Positions 53,857 through 63,855 of a stretch of DNA of 64,000 nt are shown here, in pieces. The number at the start of each line of letters is the position of its first letter. The stretch's first letter is position 1. The stretch lies in the NCBI GenBank assembly GCA_947683425.1, contig CANTUQ010000035.1, positions 5,131,001 through 5,195,000 on the forward strand, read 5' to 3'. The notes below the pieces were generated by a model that saw nothing but the letters and a program-made list of their open reading frames with translations, searched no databases and had not been told where the DNA came from. The translations under genes were made by a program, and so were the position numbers. This DNA is from Excoecaria cochinchinensis (taxonomy: Eukaryota > Streptophyta > Magnoliopsida > Malpighiales > Euphorbiaceae).

Positions 53857-54633
53857 TGATGCGTGCACAGGGGGGTCAACATTGCAACGTTATAAACATT
53901 GCAAGTTCATATTCATGGAAATCAAATTTAAGAAGTGTTATAAAGAGCTTGAAGGAGGCTTTCACAAAGTACTTAGCCTTTTGGAAGCTTCTAGTGAAAT
54001 TGGGCCAACTTAAGCCATTTTTGGGCCAATTTAAGTCATTTTTGGGTTTATACTACTTTGGGCTTTATTTGTACAAGTCATGTGCTTCATTTAAAAGTCA
54101 CATGACTCATTTATTTAATGACTTAATGGGCTAAACGAATTGGGCTTTTAGATTGGGTTTAGTTTAGTTATTTTTGGGTTTTAATTAGTCTTTCTTTTGG
54201 GCTTATTTTAAGTGTGTTTAATTCTTTAGTTTGGGCTTAACTTATCTTGTAAAGCCCATGGACAATTCGGCCACACCATGTTTAAGGCCTCATTAGGGTT
54301 TTGTTTTAGGTTATTTGCTAGCTAGGGTTAGCCACCCTATAAATAGAACATGTTATGTTAAGAATTTCAGATTTGGGATAATTTTCTTGGCATAGCCGAA
54401 TTTATTTGCTTAGATTAAGAGAGTGAATTGCTTTCTTTTCTATTGCATGAAGAATTTGATTAACTTATCAATCGTTTGATTGTGGCGTTTTTCAGTTCTT
54501 TGTTTCCCGATTATTTGCGTTTTCAGTCACAGGTTGATTGGGGGTTCAATAGGGAGGGTGTTTATCTGATTTGGTTTGCTATTCGAATTGTATGTGTGGG
54601 TTTGTAGCTCGATAGCTATTGGGTTCCGCATCA
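53857..54633 (+). mobile_element. Hybrid solo LTR (C-type head, D-type body)
   Basis: 777 bp, TSD GAAAA at 53852-53856 and 54634-54638. The first ~75 bp are C-type U3 (TGATGCGTGCACAGGGG...); from about 53933 it becomes D/F-type, including codons for ELEGGFHKVLSLLEA in frame with the head, and U5 ends ATTGGGTTCCGCATCA. Confidence 0.92.
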
Positions 54634-54638
54634 GAAAA

Positions 54639-54895
54639 TGTATATAAGATTGACTTACCTGGTGAGTATAATGTTAGTGCTACTTTTAATGTTTCTGATT
54701 TATCTCCTTTTGACTTTGATTCAGATTCGAGGAAGAATCCTTTTGAAGAGGGAGGGAATGATGCGAGCACTATCAAGGAACAACAAAAGGATGAGCTAGC
54801 ATTACCAAATGGTCCAACAACGAGATTGCGGGCTAAGAAGTTCAAAGAGGCACTGAATGGTTACATGGGCCGAATTGTGGAAGCTATGGAAAGCT
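54639..54895 (+). pseudogene. Element E pol C terminus
   Basis: VYKIDLPGEYNVSATFNVSD continues GPY/F, then DSRKNPFEEGGND across the PPT and into the 3' LTR with RLRAKKFKEALNGYMGRIVE. Ends at TAA 54895-54897. The tail is of the basic type found in all autonomous copies here. Confidence 0.85.
54724..54758 (+). promoter_or_regulatory. Element E pre-PPT inverted repeat (one mismatch) and polypurine tract
   Basis: GATTCG-AGGA-AGAATC (5 of 6 pairs) then GAAGAGGGAGGGAA next to the 3' LTR. Confidence 0.8.
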
Positions 54896-56186
54896 AAGAG
54901 AAGCTTGGGCCGAATGGCATCAAGACCAACTCAATGGGGCAGAATTGTGAAGACCAAATGTGCATGATAAATTTGACATGTGCAAGTCATGTGCCACTTG
55001 ACATGTGCCATGCATGTGACACTTGACATGTGCACATCATGTGACACAATACATGTGCAATGCATGTGTTGCTTAATGGACTTATGGGCTGATTTGTTTG
55101 GGCTCTTAGTTTAGGCTTTTATTTATTATTTTTATTTGATTATTTGTAATATGCTAGGCCTTAACTTATTCTTTTGGGCTTATTTAAGTGAGATGGTGAT
55201 GCGGAACCCCAGCCTATATGCAAACTAGAACGCCAACATACCATGAATATTGATCATAAACAAGTGAATAAACCCCCAATCTAAAGAACCCCCCTCATGT
55301 TTTCTAAGCCTCAATTAGTTATTTAGGCCCAACTCTTTAGAAGAGATAAGCCCAACTTTAGCCTACCCACTTAAACTACCCAAAATACTCAAATAAACCC
55401 AAAAATAAAACAAACCTAATTAAATAAGCCCAAAACGTTTTCTAAGGTACTAGGCTGCCCAAATACATTTATTTATATGTCATTACAAGAATAGAAGCTA
55501 AACAAAATAGCTTGAAGGCCCATTTGACCATTCGGCCCCAACTTGTCTTCATAGCCCAATTCAGCTTCTTTCCCCTCTTGAACTTGTATCTTCTCTACAT
55601 AAGGCCTCATGAATGCTTGTAGGACTTCTTTAAGCTTCTTTGACCTTGCTCTTGTGATTGGTCCTTGAGGAAGTGCTAGTTCATCTCTCTTGTTGCCATT
55701 ATGCTTGGTTGTGCTCATATCAGATGGGCTTTAATTAGTTTGGGCTCATTTAATTAGTTATTTTTAGGATTTTTGGGCTGAATTTTAAGTTAATTAGTGT
55801 GGGTTTTAGTTATCTTGATGTAAGGCCCATGTTTTAAGGCTTATTCGATTAATTAGAATTTTTTCTAGCTTAAGGGAATATATATACTCCACAAAAACGA
55901 GATTGGAGGCATAGTTGATTAATTTGATAAATTTCTTTTGGCTTGGCCAAATTCATCTTTGGAGAGGATATCTTGTCTTCTTCTTTTGCATTAAGAATAT
56001 AAATTCTTATCAAGGTAATTACTTGTGGCGAATTCTGTTCTTGTGTTTAAATCAACCTAATTATTTGCGTTTCCTTTCACTTTATTGATTGGGGGTTCAA
56101 TAGGGTTGGGGATTTACTCTTATTCATGTCTGTCATATTGTATGTTCAAGGGGTTTTGGGTTCTTTAGCCTTGGGATTCCGCATCA
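54759..56186 (+). repeat. Element E 3' LTR, interrupted
   Basis: 54759-55196 plus 55728-56186, about 897 bp of its own. Starts TGATGCGAGCACTATC, ends ATTCCGCATCA; TSD GGAGT follows. Confidence 0.92.
55197..55722 (-). mobile_element. B-family solo LTR with internal deletion
   Basis: 526 bp, same ends as the 1175-bp B LTR, TSD GATGG (55192-55196, 55723-55727). A 649-bp segment is missing; the join at about 55289-55295 is in a run of C present at both breakpoints, so a microhomology deletion is likely. The remaining open frame is the B pol tail. Confidence 0.95.
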
Positions 56187-57280
56187 GGAGTATATTTATA
56201 GTAAAAGGGAAAATCCAAATCCATTAATAGGTGGAAAAATCTAATCCTGAGTGCTTGAGGATTAGGGGCAGCAATTAATCCTTTTCTAAATAGAGGTGTG
56301 AATCCTTTAAGAAATAGGAAAAATTAATTCTATCTGTTTTGAGAATAGGAAAACTTAATCATAAACCACCTTTGATTATTATTATTCAATTCGGATAAGG
56401 ATTCATTTGTGCTACCATTAGCTTATCATTTTGGATATCATTTTCCTATCATTTGCTAACCATTTTTGGTAACATTTTCCTAACATTTGCTATCCATTTT
56501 TTGTAACATTTTGGTACCATTTTGCTGTCATTTTTACACCATTTTGGTATCATTTTGCCATCATTTTTTTCTACCATTTTGCCATCATTTGCCTACCATT
56601 TTGGTAACATTTTGCCATCATTTTTACACCATTTTGGTATCATTTTGCCATCATTTTTCTACCATTTTGCCATCATTTGCCTACCAATTTGGTAACATTT
56701 TGCCATCATTTTTACACCATTTTGGTATCATTTTGCCATCATTTTTCTACCATTTTGCCATCATTTGCCTACCATTTTGGTAACATTTTGCCATCATTTT
56801 TACACTATGTTCTTATCATTTTGACATCATTTTTCTACCACTTTGCCATCATTTTGTACACAACTTGACACATTAATTAGATCTTGATACATCATTCGGC
56901 CTATTCATCATTTTGGCTCTAAATTGAATTGTATTGAGTGCATTCTGTCTTACTTAGTATAATTAGGTTTCTTTGTTATTTTCTTGCTTTGTTGGGTAGA
57001 ATAACTAGGTTCTATATTTGGTTTACTTTGTAGTGAATCAGATTCATACATTTTATCCAGATTGTCATTTTTCTTAATTCTTGTTGCTTATTTCTTTGTT
57101 TTGAGCTTGCTTTTGTTCCTTTACACTGCTAGAGTATCTTTACTTGTTCTAATACTCTAATTTGGATATAATCAAGTGGTATACCAGTCTTGTCCGTGTA
57201 CCACCTTCATTGTGTCTAGAGTCTTCTTTTCTATCTTTGAACTTTCTTTTATTATTAGTTGCTTATTTCTTTGCTTCCAC
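56187..57280 (+). other. Element K leader, right part
   Basis: Continues K's leader after E (TSD GGAGT). It mirrors the A/J leaders in reverse complement: TTAATC-rich stretch, then at about 56430-56870 a long run of CCATTTTGCCATCATTT-type units, then a conserved segment with GTATACCAGTCTTGTCCGTG. It ends at about 57280, where opposite-strand element L begins. The His/Phe-rich frames are repeat artefacts. No gene. Confidence 0.85.
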
Positions 57281-57398
57281 AATTCGGCCCATATAAGCTT
57301 TTAGTGCTTATTTGAACTTCTTAGCTCGAAATCTTGTCATTGGGCCATTTGGTAATGCTAGCTCATCCTTTTGTTGTTCCTGGATAGTGCTCGCATCA
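57281..57398 (-). repeat. Element L 3' LTR fragment
   Basis: First ~118 bp of an E-type U3 (TGATGCGAGCACTATCC on the minus strand), with codons for RFRAKKFK then a stop. Confidence 0.85.
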
Positions 57399-58871
57399 TC
57401 CCCTCCCTCTTCAAAAGGATTCGTCCTCGAATCTGAATAGGACGAATCTGAATCAAAGTCAAAAGGAGGTAAATCAGAAACATTAAAAGTAGCACTAAAA
57501 TTATACTCACCAGGCAAGTCAATCTTATATGCATTTTCATTGATGCGTTCCAACACTTGGAATGGTCCATCACCCCTTGCATCAAGTTTTGACTTCCTTT
57601 GCTGTGGAAACCTCTCTTTTCGTATATGCACCCAAACCCAGTCACCTGGTTCAAAAATGACTCGTTTTCTTCCTTTATTAGCTTTTTATGCATACATGCG
57701 ATTCTTCTTCTCAATTTGTTCCCGTGCTTTCTCATGCATTGTTTTAACCAAATCAGCCTTCTTTTTGCCATCTAAACTAGCAAGCTTATTCACAGGTAAA
57801 GGCATCAAATTCAAAACAGTTAATGGATTAAAACCATACACAATTTCAAATGGAGAAAAACCTATAGAAGAATGTACAGCACGATTATATGCAAATTCAA
57901 TGAATGGCAAATAATCTTCCCTAGTTTTTAAATTTTTCCCAAAAATAGCATGCAACATGGTTCCTAGAGTCCTATTTACTACTTCTGTTTGTCCATCAGT
58001 TTGTGAATGACATGTAATAGAAAATAAAAGCTTAGTACCCAATTTTCCCCACAAAACTCTCCAAAAAATGACTCAGGAACTTAGTATCTCTATCTGACAC
58101 AATGGTTCTTGGCACTCCATGAAGCCGAACCACCTCTCTAAAGAATAAATCAGCAATGTTTGTTGCATCATCTGTTTTATGGTAAGCAATAAAACGAGCC
58201 ATCTTACTAAATCTGTCCACAACAACAAATATGCTATCTCTTCCCTTCCTAGTCCTAGGCAAACCCAATACAAAATCCATTGAAATATCAGTCAACGGTT
58301 CACTAGGTACAGGTAATGGTGTATACAGTCCATGAGGCATAGACCTAAATTTAGCTTGTTTACATGCAATGCACTTGGTAGAAATTTTTTCTATATCTCT
58401 CCTCATATTCGGCCAATAGAAATGTTCACTAAGCATATTTAAGGTCTTTTGCACACCAAAATGCCCCATTAAACCCCCATTATATGATTCCCTAACACGC
58501 AACTCCCTAATAGAACATGTAGGAATACAAAGTTATTTTCCTTTAAAAAGATATCCTTCATGTCTATAGTACTTGTCAACTGCAGTACTTTCACAAGCAT
58601 GATACACAGTGGCAAAATCAGCATCACCAACATACAAATCTTTCAAATGCTCAAATCCAAGCAACTTAGAAGTAAGCATAGAAATCAAAGCATACCTTCT
58701 AGATAGTGCATCAGCCACGACATTTTCTTTACCTTGCTTGTATTTGATCACATATGGAAATGTTTCCAAAAACTCTACCCAACTTGCATGCCTTTTACTC
58801 AATTTACCTTGTGCCTTCAAATACTTGAGAGACTGGTGATCACTATGTATGACGAATTCCTTTGGCAGCAA
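57308..58871 (-). pseudogene. Element L RNase H end and integrase (several breaks)
   Basis: From the J junction: LLPKEFVIHSDHQSLKYL, VVADALS, a stop in FKGKQ (CAA to TAA, near 58533), the HHCC region (GHFGVQKT, CIACKQAK), SMDFVLGLP, VSDRDTKFL, an extra A near 58065 shifting frame, TEVVNR, a stop at MYAQ (CAA to TAA, near 57690), then GDGPFQVLERIN and DSRTNPFEEGG. A short duplication around the hairpin repeats the codons for D-S at about 57425-57450. Non-functional. Confidence 0.88.
57399..57433 (-). promoter_or_regulatory. Element L polypurine tract plus upstream inverted repeat
   Basis: GATTCG-AGGA-CGAATC at 57418-57433, purine run next to the LTR. Confidence 0.83.
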
Positions 58872-58876
58872 GTAGT

Positions 58877-59732
58877 TGATGCGGAACCCAATAGCCATCG
58901 AGCTACAAACCCACACATACAATTCGAATAGCAAACCAAATCAGATAAACACCCTCCCTATTGAACCCCCAATCAACCTGTGATTGAAAACGCAAATAAT
59001 TGGGAAAAACGAAGAAGATGAAAACGCCACAATCAAGATAATTGATATGTAATCAAATTTTTCATGCAATAGAAAAGATGAGCAAGCAAATTCTCACAAA
59101 TCTCTCTATAGAATTTTGGCAAAACCAAGAAAAAGAGGATAGCCTCCAATGTTTAATAATTCCAATCTCTCCTTTACAAATTCATTTTTGAGGAGTATTT
59201 ATACTCCTTTAAGCTAATAAAAATCCTAATTAATAAAATAGGCCTTTAAACATGGGCCTTGCACCAAGACAACTAAAGCCCACACTAATTAACTTAAAAT
59301 ACAGCCCAAAAGCCTAAAAAGAACTAATTAAATGAGCCCAAGCTAATTAAAGCCCAATTCACTTAAATAAGCCCAAAAGAATAAGGTAAGGCCTAACATA
59401 TTACAAATAATCAAATAAAAATAATAAATAAAGCCCTAATTAAAAGCCCAAACCAAAACAGCCCCTTAAGTCCATTAATAAACACATGCAATGCACATGT
59501 AATGTGTCACATGATGTGCACATGCATAGAACATGTCTAGCACATGGTTGGCACATGTAAAGATCATATGACTTGCACATGCCTCTGTTTAAAGTCTCTT
59601 TTTGATTCGGCTTCTTCATAGCTACAGTAAACCACCTTCAAGCCTTCTTGAACTTCCCCAAATTTGATCTCCATGAATATGAACTTGCAATGTTTATAAC
59701 GTTGCAATGTTGACCCCCCTGTGCACGCATCA
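58877..59732 (-). repeat. Element J 3' LTR (C-type)
   Basis: 856 bp, TGATGCGGAACCCAATAGC to GTGCACGCATCA, beside the PPT. Confidence 0.94.
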
Positions 59733-60388
59733 TTCCCTCCCTCTTTAGAAAAGATTCGTCCTCGAATCTTCGTCTTGTTCAAGTTGGGAATGGAAACTTG
59801 TAGAATGAAATCATCTTCATATACGATCTTTTGAACAGGTGGAAATAAAATGAATGCTTCTTCAGCTGAGGACTCATCATGTTCCTGCAATTTAACAAAA
59901 ATACTAGGAAAAACATGATTATTCAATACAACCATTTCATTCTGATCATTATTATCTTCACTTTCCACGTTCAATTCAACCTCCTTAAGAACTGTAGGGT
60001 CAATTATAACATGCTGATCTTCTATCTCAATTACACAAACATCTTTCTGTTCACTCAAAACAACAACTACTTCACTTCCACTGATTTCTTCTTCACTCAC
60101 AACCTCATTGTCATACAAATCTATAGCATCTCTTTCAGCTTCACACACAATCTCTTCCATTGCAACTTCCTCTTTCTTTCTTTTCTCCTTTTTCAAACAC
60201 TTATCTAGCTGTCTAAAGAGTTGTTTAAACCTCAATTCCATATCTTCAGAATCTTTATTGTTGCTCCATTTTGGCCAAATTTTGTTATTGGAATTTGAGA
60301 ATGACCTTGCTATCCTCCTTTGTTTCTGTTGCCTCTCCACCTTAATGGCAATGTTCACTAAGTCCTCCATTTTTCCATAATGTTGCAA
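59564..60388 (-). pseudogene. Element J acidic protein joined to gag linker
   Basis: The frame starts within gag's post-capsid segment (VNIAIKVERQQKQRR, SFSNSNNK), the same linker that precedes the CCHC knuckle in E. Instead of the knuckle it continues KDSEDMELRFKQLFRQLDK and the whole acidic protein, ending about 50 residues into the LTR. Capsid lies upstream in gag (60394-61086), one frame away because a single base appears lost at about 60400. The Met at 60388 is internal. Before that frameshift the product would have been capsid fused to acidic protein. Confidence 0.85.
59733..59769 (-). promoter_or_regulatory. Element J polypurine tract plus upstream inverted repeat
   Basis: AAAGAGGGAGGGAA on the minus strand and AGATTCG-AGGA-CGAATCT at 59752-59769. 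Confidence 0.86.
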
Positions 60389-60393
60389 TTCAA

Positions 60394-61086
60394 CTACATC
60401 CGAATTTCTTTATCCAAACCTCCTAGAAACCAAGCCATTATTACCTCTTCCTCCTCTTTTATGTTAGCTTTGATCAATAGCATCTCCATCTCCTTGTGAT
60501 AATCTTCTACTGATCTAGCTCCTTGCACTAGCCTATGCAACCTCTGATGTAACTCCCTAAAGTAGTGTGAAAGCACAAATCTTTTCCTCATGGCTTCCTT
60601 CATATCCTCCCAACTATTAATAGGACGTCTCCTCACTTTCCTTCTGCTCAAGTTCAATTGATCCCACCAAAATAAAGCATAATCTGTAAACTCCACAGCT
60701 GCTACCTTCACTTTCTTCTCCTCAGAATACCTATTACACTCGAAGATCATTTCAACCTTCCTTTCCCATTCTAGGTACTCTTCAGCACTATTTCTACCCT
60801 TAAATGGAGGAATCTTAAGCTTAATGTTACCTAAATTCCCATCCAATCTCCCACTAGTCTCTTCTTCATCTAAATCTTCTAAGTCAGCCCTTACATTCTC
60901 ATCAGTCCATCTTCCTCTCCTTGCTGTTCTCCTAGATGTACTATTTGATCCCAATTCTAGCCTCTCTATTCTATCATTCATATTTCCCATATCTCTCATG
61001 AATTTTTCAAACGTACCATGCATAGCTTGAATGGAGAACACTACCTCGTCGAGAGTTGCTCCCTTTTTACCCAATTCTTCAGTCAT
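60394..61086 (-). pseudogene. Element J gag (N terminus and capsid)
   Basis: 230 codons from ATG 61086 (MTEELGKKGATLDEVV). N-terminal coiled-coil-like region, Arg-rich patch (RRTARRGRW), capsid domain (KLKIPPFKGRNSAEEYLEWER, LFWWDQL, SHYFRELHQRLHRL), ending at GGLDKEIR where a one-base loss gives a stop. The capsid region itself is uninterrupted and could still assemble, which is inference. Confidence 0.88.
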
Positions 61087-62915
61087 GATTGAAAAATCTG
61101 CAAAAAGATGTTAGATAATAACCTCACACACTCCCTCACTTGTTTACACTCAAAGGATGTCACTCCTCTCGTGTTTCACTCAAACAAGGCTTTTACCCTC
61201 TTAATGTACTCACACGCTCTTGCCTTTTACCACTCTAATTGCAACTCTTAAATTGCACTTCAGAATTCAATACACAAACCAAGAATTTGAGTACGTTTTA
61301 GAAAGCAAGGAAATAAGCGACTAACAATAACAGAAAGCTCAATGCTAGAAAAGAAGACACTAAACAAAATGGAGGTGGTACACGGGCAAGACTGGTATAC
61401 CACTTGATTATATCAAAATTAGAGTATTAGAATAAGCAAAGATACTCTAACAGTGTAATGGAACAAAAGCAAGCTCAAACAAAGAACTACGCAACAAGAA
61501 TTAAAAAAAATGACTATTCTGGACAAAATGTATGAATCTGACTCACTACAAAGTAAATCAGATATAGAATCTAGTTATTCTACCCAACAAAGCAAGAAAA
61601 TAACAAAGAATCCTAATTATACTAAATAAGATAGAATGCACTCAAGACAATTCAATTTAAAGCTAAAATGATGATTAGGCCGAATGGTGTATTAAGCTCT
61701 AATTAGGGTTGTGCTTTCTTTTTCTTGATTCTTTTATGATTGTGCCGAATTTGGTTTCATCAAGTTTCTGATTTTTGTGTTTTTTTTCCTTGTGTGCAAA
61801 ATGATGGCAAAATGGTGTAAAAAATGATGGCAAAATGGTAGGTAAATGATGGCAAAATGGTGCAAAATGGTAGGCAAATGATGGTAAAATAGTGCAAAAA
61901 AATGGTAGGCAAATGATGGTAAAAATGATACCAAAATGGTGCAAAAATGACAGCAAAAATGGTACCAAAATGTTACCAAAATTGGATAGCAAATGATAGG
62001 AAAAAATGTTACCAAAAATGTAGCACAAATAATTCCTTATCCGAATTGGATAATAATAATAATCAAAGGTGGTTTAGGATTAAGTTTCCTATTCCCAAAA
62101 CAGATAGGATTAATTTTCCTATTCCCAAAACAGATAGGATTAGTTTTCCCTATTACTTAAAGGATTTCCCACCTCTATTTAGAAAAGGATTAATTGCTGC
62201 TCCTAATCCTCAAGTACTTAGGATTAAGTTTTCCCACCTATTAAAGGATTTGGATTTTCCTTTATTCCTATATAAATACCCCTTGGCCGAATTGCTTCCT
62301 AACCTTTTCTTCCTCCTCTATTTCTTTTCTTTCACCTTTTTTTTCTTCTTTATTTTTTAGTTATATGAAATAGAGAACAACTAGACTACAAACCACCAAA
62401 CTTCTCAAGCCCACAAGATCAGAACTCAAATTCGGTTTTCTACCCTTTGTTTTTTTTTTTTTCAAAACGCAAAAACTTCAAAGTGAAGAACGGAGGCTTA
62501 AACGTCATTTTTAAGGTCTGAAAAAGTCAGTTACATAGGGTTTTGCCCATGTAATGATTGTAGAGCACGAAATTCCCTTTCCGGAATGATATTATAATAA
62601 GAAATCGGACTCCTATATCAAAAGTTATGGCCTTTCGAAGTTTTCTGATTTATTTTTTTTTTTCAAAACAGCAAACTAATCTCTAATCTCCTCCTACAAG
62701 GATTCGGATTCAAGCTAAGGATGTTCAAGATTTCGGTTCAAGGCTATTTCACGAATTCAAGGTAAAGGTAAGAAAAGAAAAAGGCTAATTTAAACACACA
62801 AAACACAATTAACTAAGAAACTTAATACAACCTAATTCGGCATAAATAACTAGAATTCAAAGAAAAGAAAACGCAAACCTAACACTAAGATAAATAGGAA
62901 TTTACCTTAACTTTG
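61087..62915 (-). other. Element J 5' leader
   Basis: Conserved block about 61100-61265; ATGGTA/ATGATGGCAAA short repeats about 61795-62030; a ~30-bp direct duplication (CCTATTCCCAAAACAGATAG) at 62089-62150; T-rich tracts. No gene. Confidence 0.82.
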
Positions 62916-62927
62916 GCTCTGATACCA
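62916..62927 (-). promoter_or_regulatory. Element J primer-binding site (tRNA-iMet)
   Basis: Canonical TGGTATCAGAGC on the minus strand. Confidence 0.95.
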
Positions 62928-62929
62928 AA

Positions 62930-63599
62930 TGATGCGGAACCCAATAGCTATCGAGCTACAAACCCACACATACAATTCGAATAGCAAAACCAAATCAGAT
63001 AAACACCCTCCCTATTGAACCCCCAATCAACCTGTGATTGAAAATGCAAATAATTGGGAAAAACGAAGAAAATGAAAACGCCACAATCAAGATAATTGAT
63101 AAGTAATCAAATTCTTCATGTAATAGAAAAGATGAGCAAGCAAATTCTCACAAATCTCTCTATAGAATTTTGGCAAAGCCAAGAAAAAGAGGATAGCCTC
63201 CAATGTTTAATAATTCCAATCTCTCCTTTACAAATTCGTTTTTGAGGAGTATTTATACTCCTTTAAGCTAATAAAAATCCTAATTAATAAAATAGGCCTT
63301 TAAACATGGGCCTTGCACCAAGATAACTAAAGCCCACACTAATTAACTTAAAATACAGCCCAAAAAGCATAAAAAGAACTAATTAAATGAGCCCAAGCTA
63401 ATTAAAGCCCAATTCACTTAAATAAGCCTAAAAGAATAAGGTAAGGCCTAACATATTACAAATAATCAAATAAAAATAATAAATAAAGCCCTAATTAAAA
63501 GCCCAAACCAAAACAGCCCCTTAAGTCCATTAATAAACACATGCAATGCACATGTAATGTGTCACATAGAACATGTCATGGCACATGTCAAAGCACATG
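62930..63599 (-). repeat. Element J 5' LTR (truncated by G)
   Basis: Same type as the 3' LTR with small differences. Palindromic TATA region GGAGTATTTATACTCC at 63246-63261. The last ~120 bp of U3 should continue beyond G. Confidence 0.9.
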
Positions 63600-63855
63600 T
63601 GATGCGAAATGGACCAGGAAGCCATCAAGAGATGACTTGGCTTTGCCAAGTGGGCCAATTACTAGAGCTAGGGCCAAGAAGTTCAAGGGAGCCTTAGAAG
63701 TCTACTTGGGCCGAATGGTGGAAGCCATGGAGGAGCAATGGCGTGATGGGCAAAGCAAGGCCAAGGCCATGCCATTGAGGCCGAATGTTGAAGGGCCATT
63801 TGAAGGAAGTGTGGTCCATGCTTTATGTGCCACATATGGGCTACAAGGGGATTGA
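63600..63855 (+). other. Pol C-terminal coding segment inside G's LTR
   Basis: From the LTR start the frame reads DDLALPSGPITRARAKKFK, then LEVYLGRMVEAMEEQ, and stops at 63853-63855. It is the same basic tail as in A, B, D and E with a longer extension. In a 5' LTR it would be untranslated; it marks G as coming from an autonomous lineage. Confidence 0.75.

Larger units (their letters stand above)
22417..56186 (+). mobile_element. Element E: autonomous CRM-like retrotransposon expanded by nested insertions
   Basis: Flanked by TSD GGAGT at 22412-22416 and 56187-56191. Removing the seven direct insertions and their TSDs leaves about 7.75 kb, matching element B (7755 bp). Its pieces appear in the order 5' LTR, PBS, leader, gag, protease, RT, RNase H, integrase, PPT, 3' LTR. 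Direct insertions: N2 (22470), N1 (28525), D (34458), solo LTR (42533), F (44824), solo LTR (53857), B-type solo LTR (55197). E's own coding frame has several stops and frameshifts, so it is old. Confidence 0.93.
57281..58876 (-). mobile_element. Element L: fragment of an E-like autonomous element
   Basis: Minus-strand 3' part of an element: truncated 3' LTR (57281-57398), PPT, and pol from RNase H end through integrase. The left side is joined to K's leader at a short shared GCTT. J inserts at 58877 (left flank GTAGT). The rest lies beyond J, outside the window. Confidence 0.88.
58877..63599 (-). mobile_element. Element J: gag capsid plus acidic ORF non-autonomous element, right end beyond window
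   Basis: 3' LTR 58877-59732, PPT, acidic ORF, gag with capsid, leader, PBS, 5' LTR from 62930, cut at 63599 by insertion of G. It has no protease, RT or integrase. Inserted in L with left flank GTAGT; the other TSD should lie beyond the window. It is the largest coding capacity seen in the non-autonomous group. Confidence 0.9.

Noticed and set aside
56487..56868. His/Phe-rich open frames (also 51421-51689 and 61699-62028)
   Set aside because: They are by-products of the CCATTTTGCCAT short-period repeat and have no other coding features.
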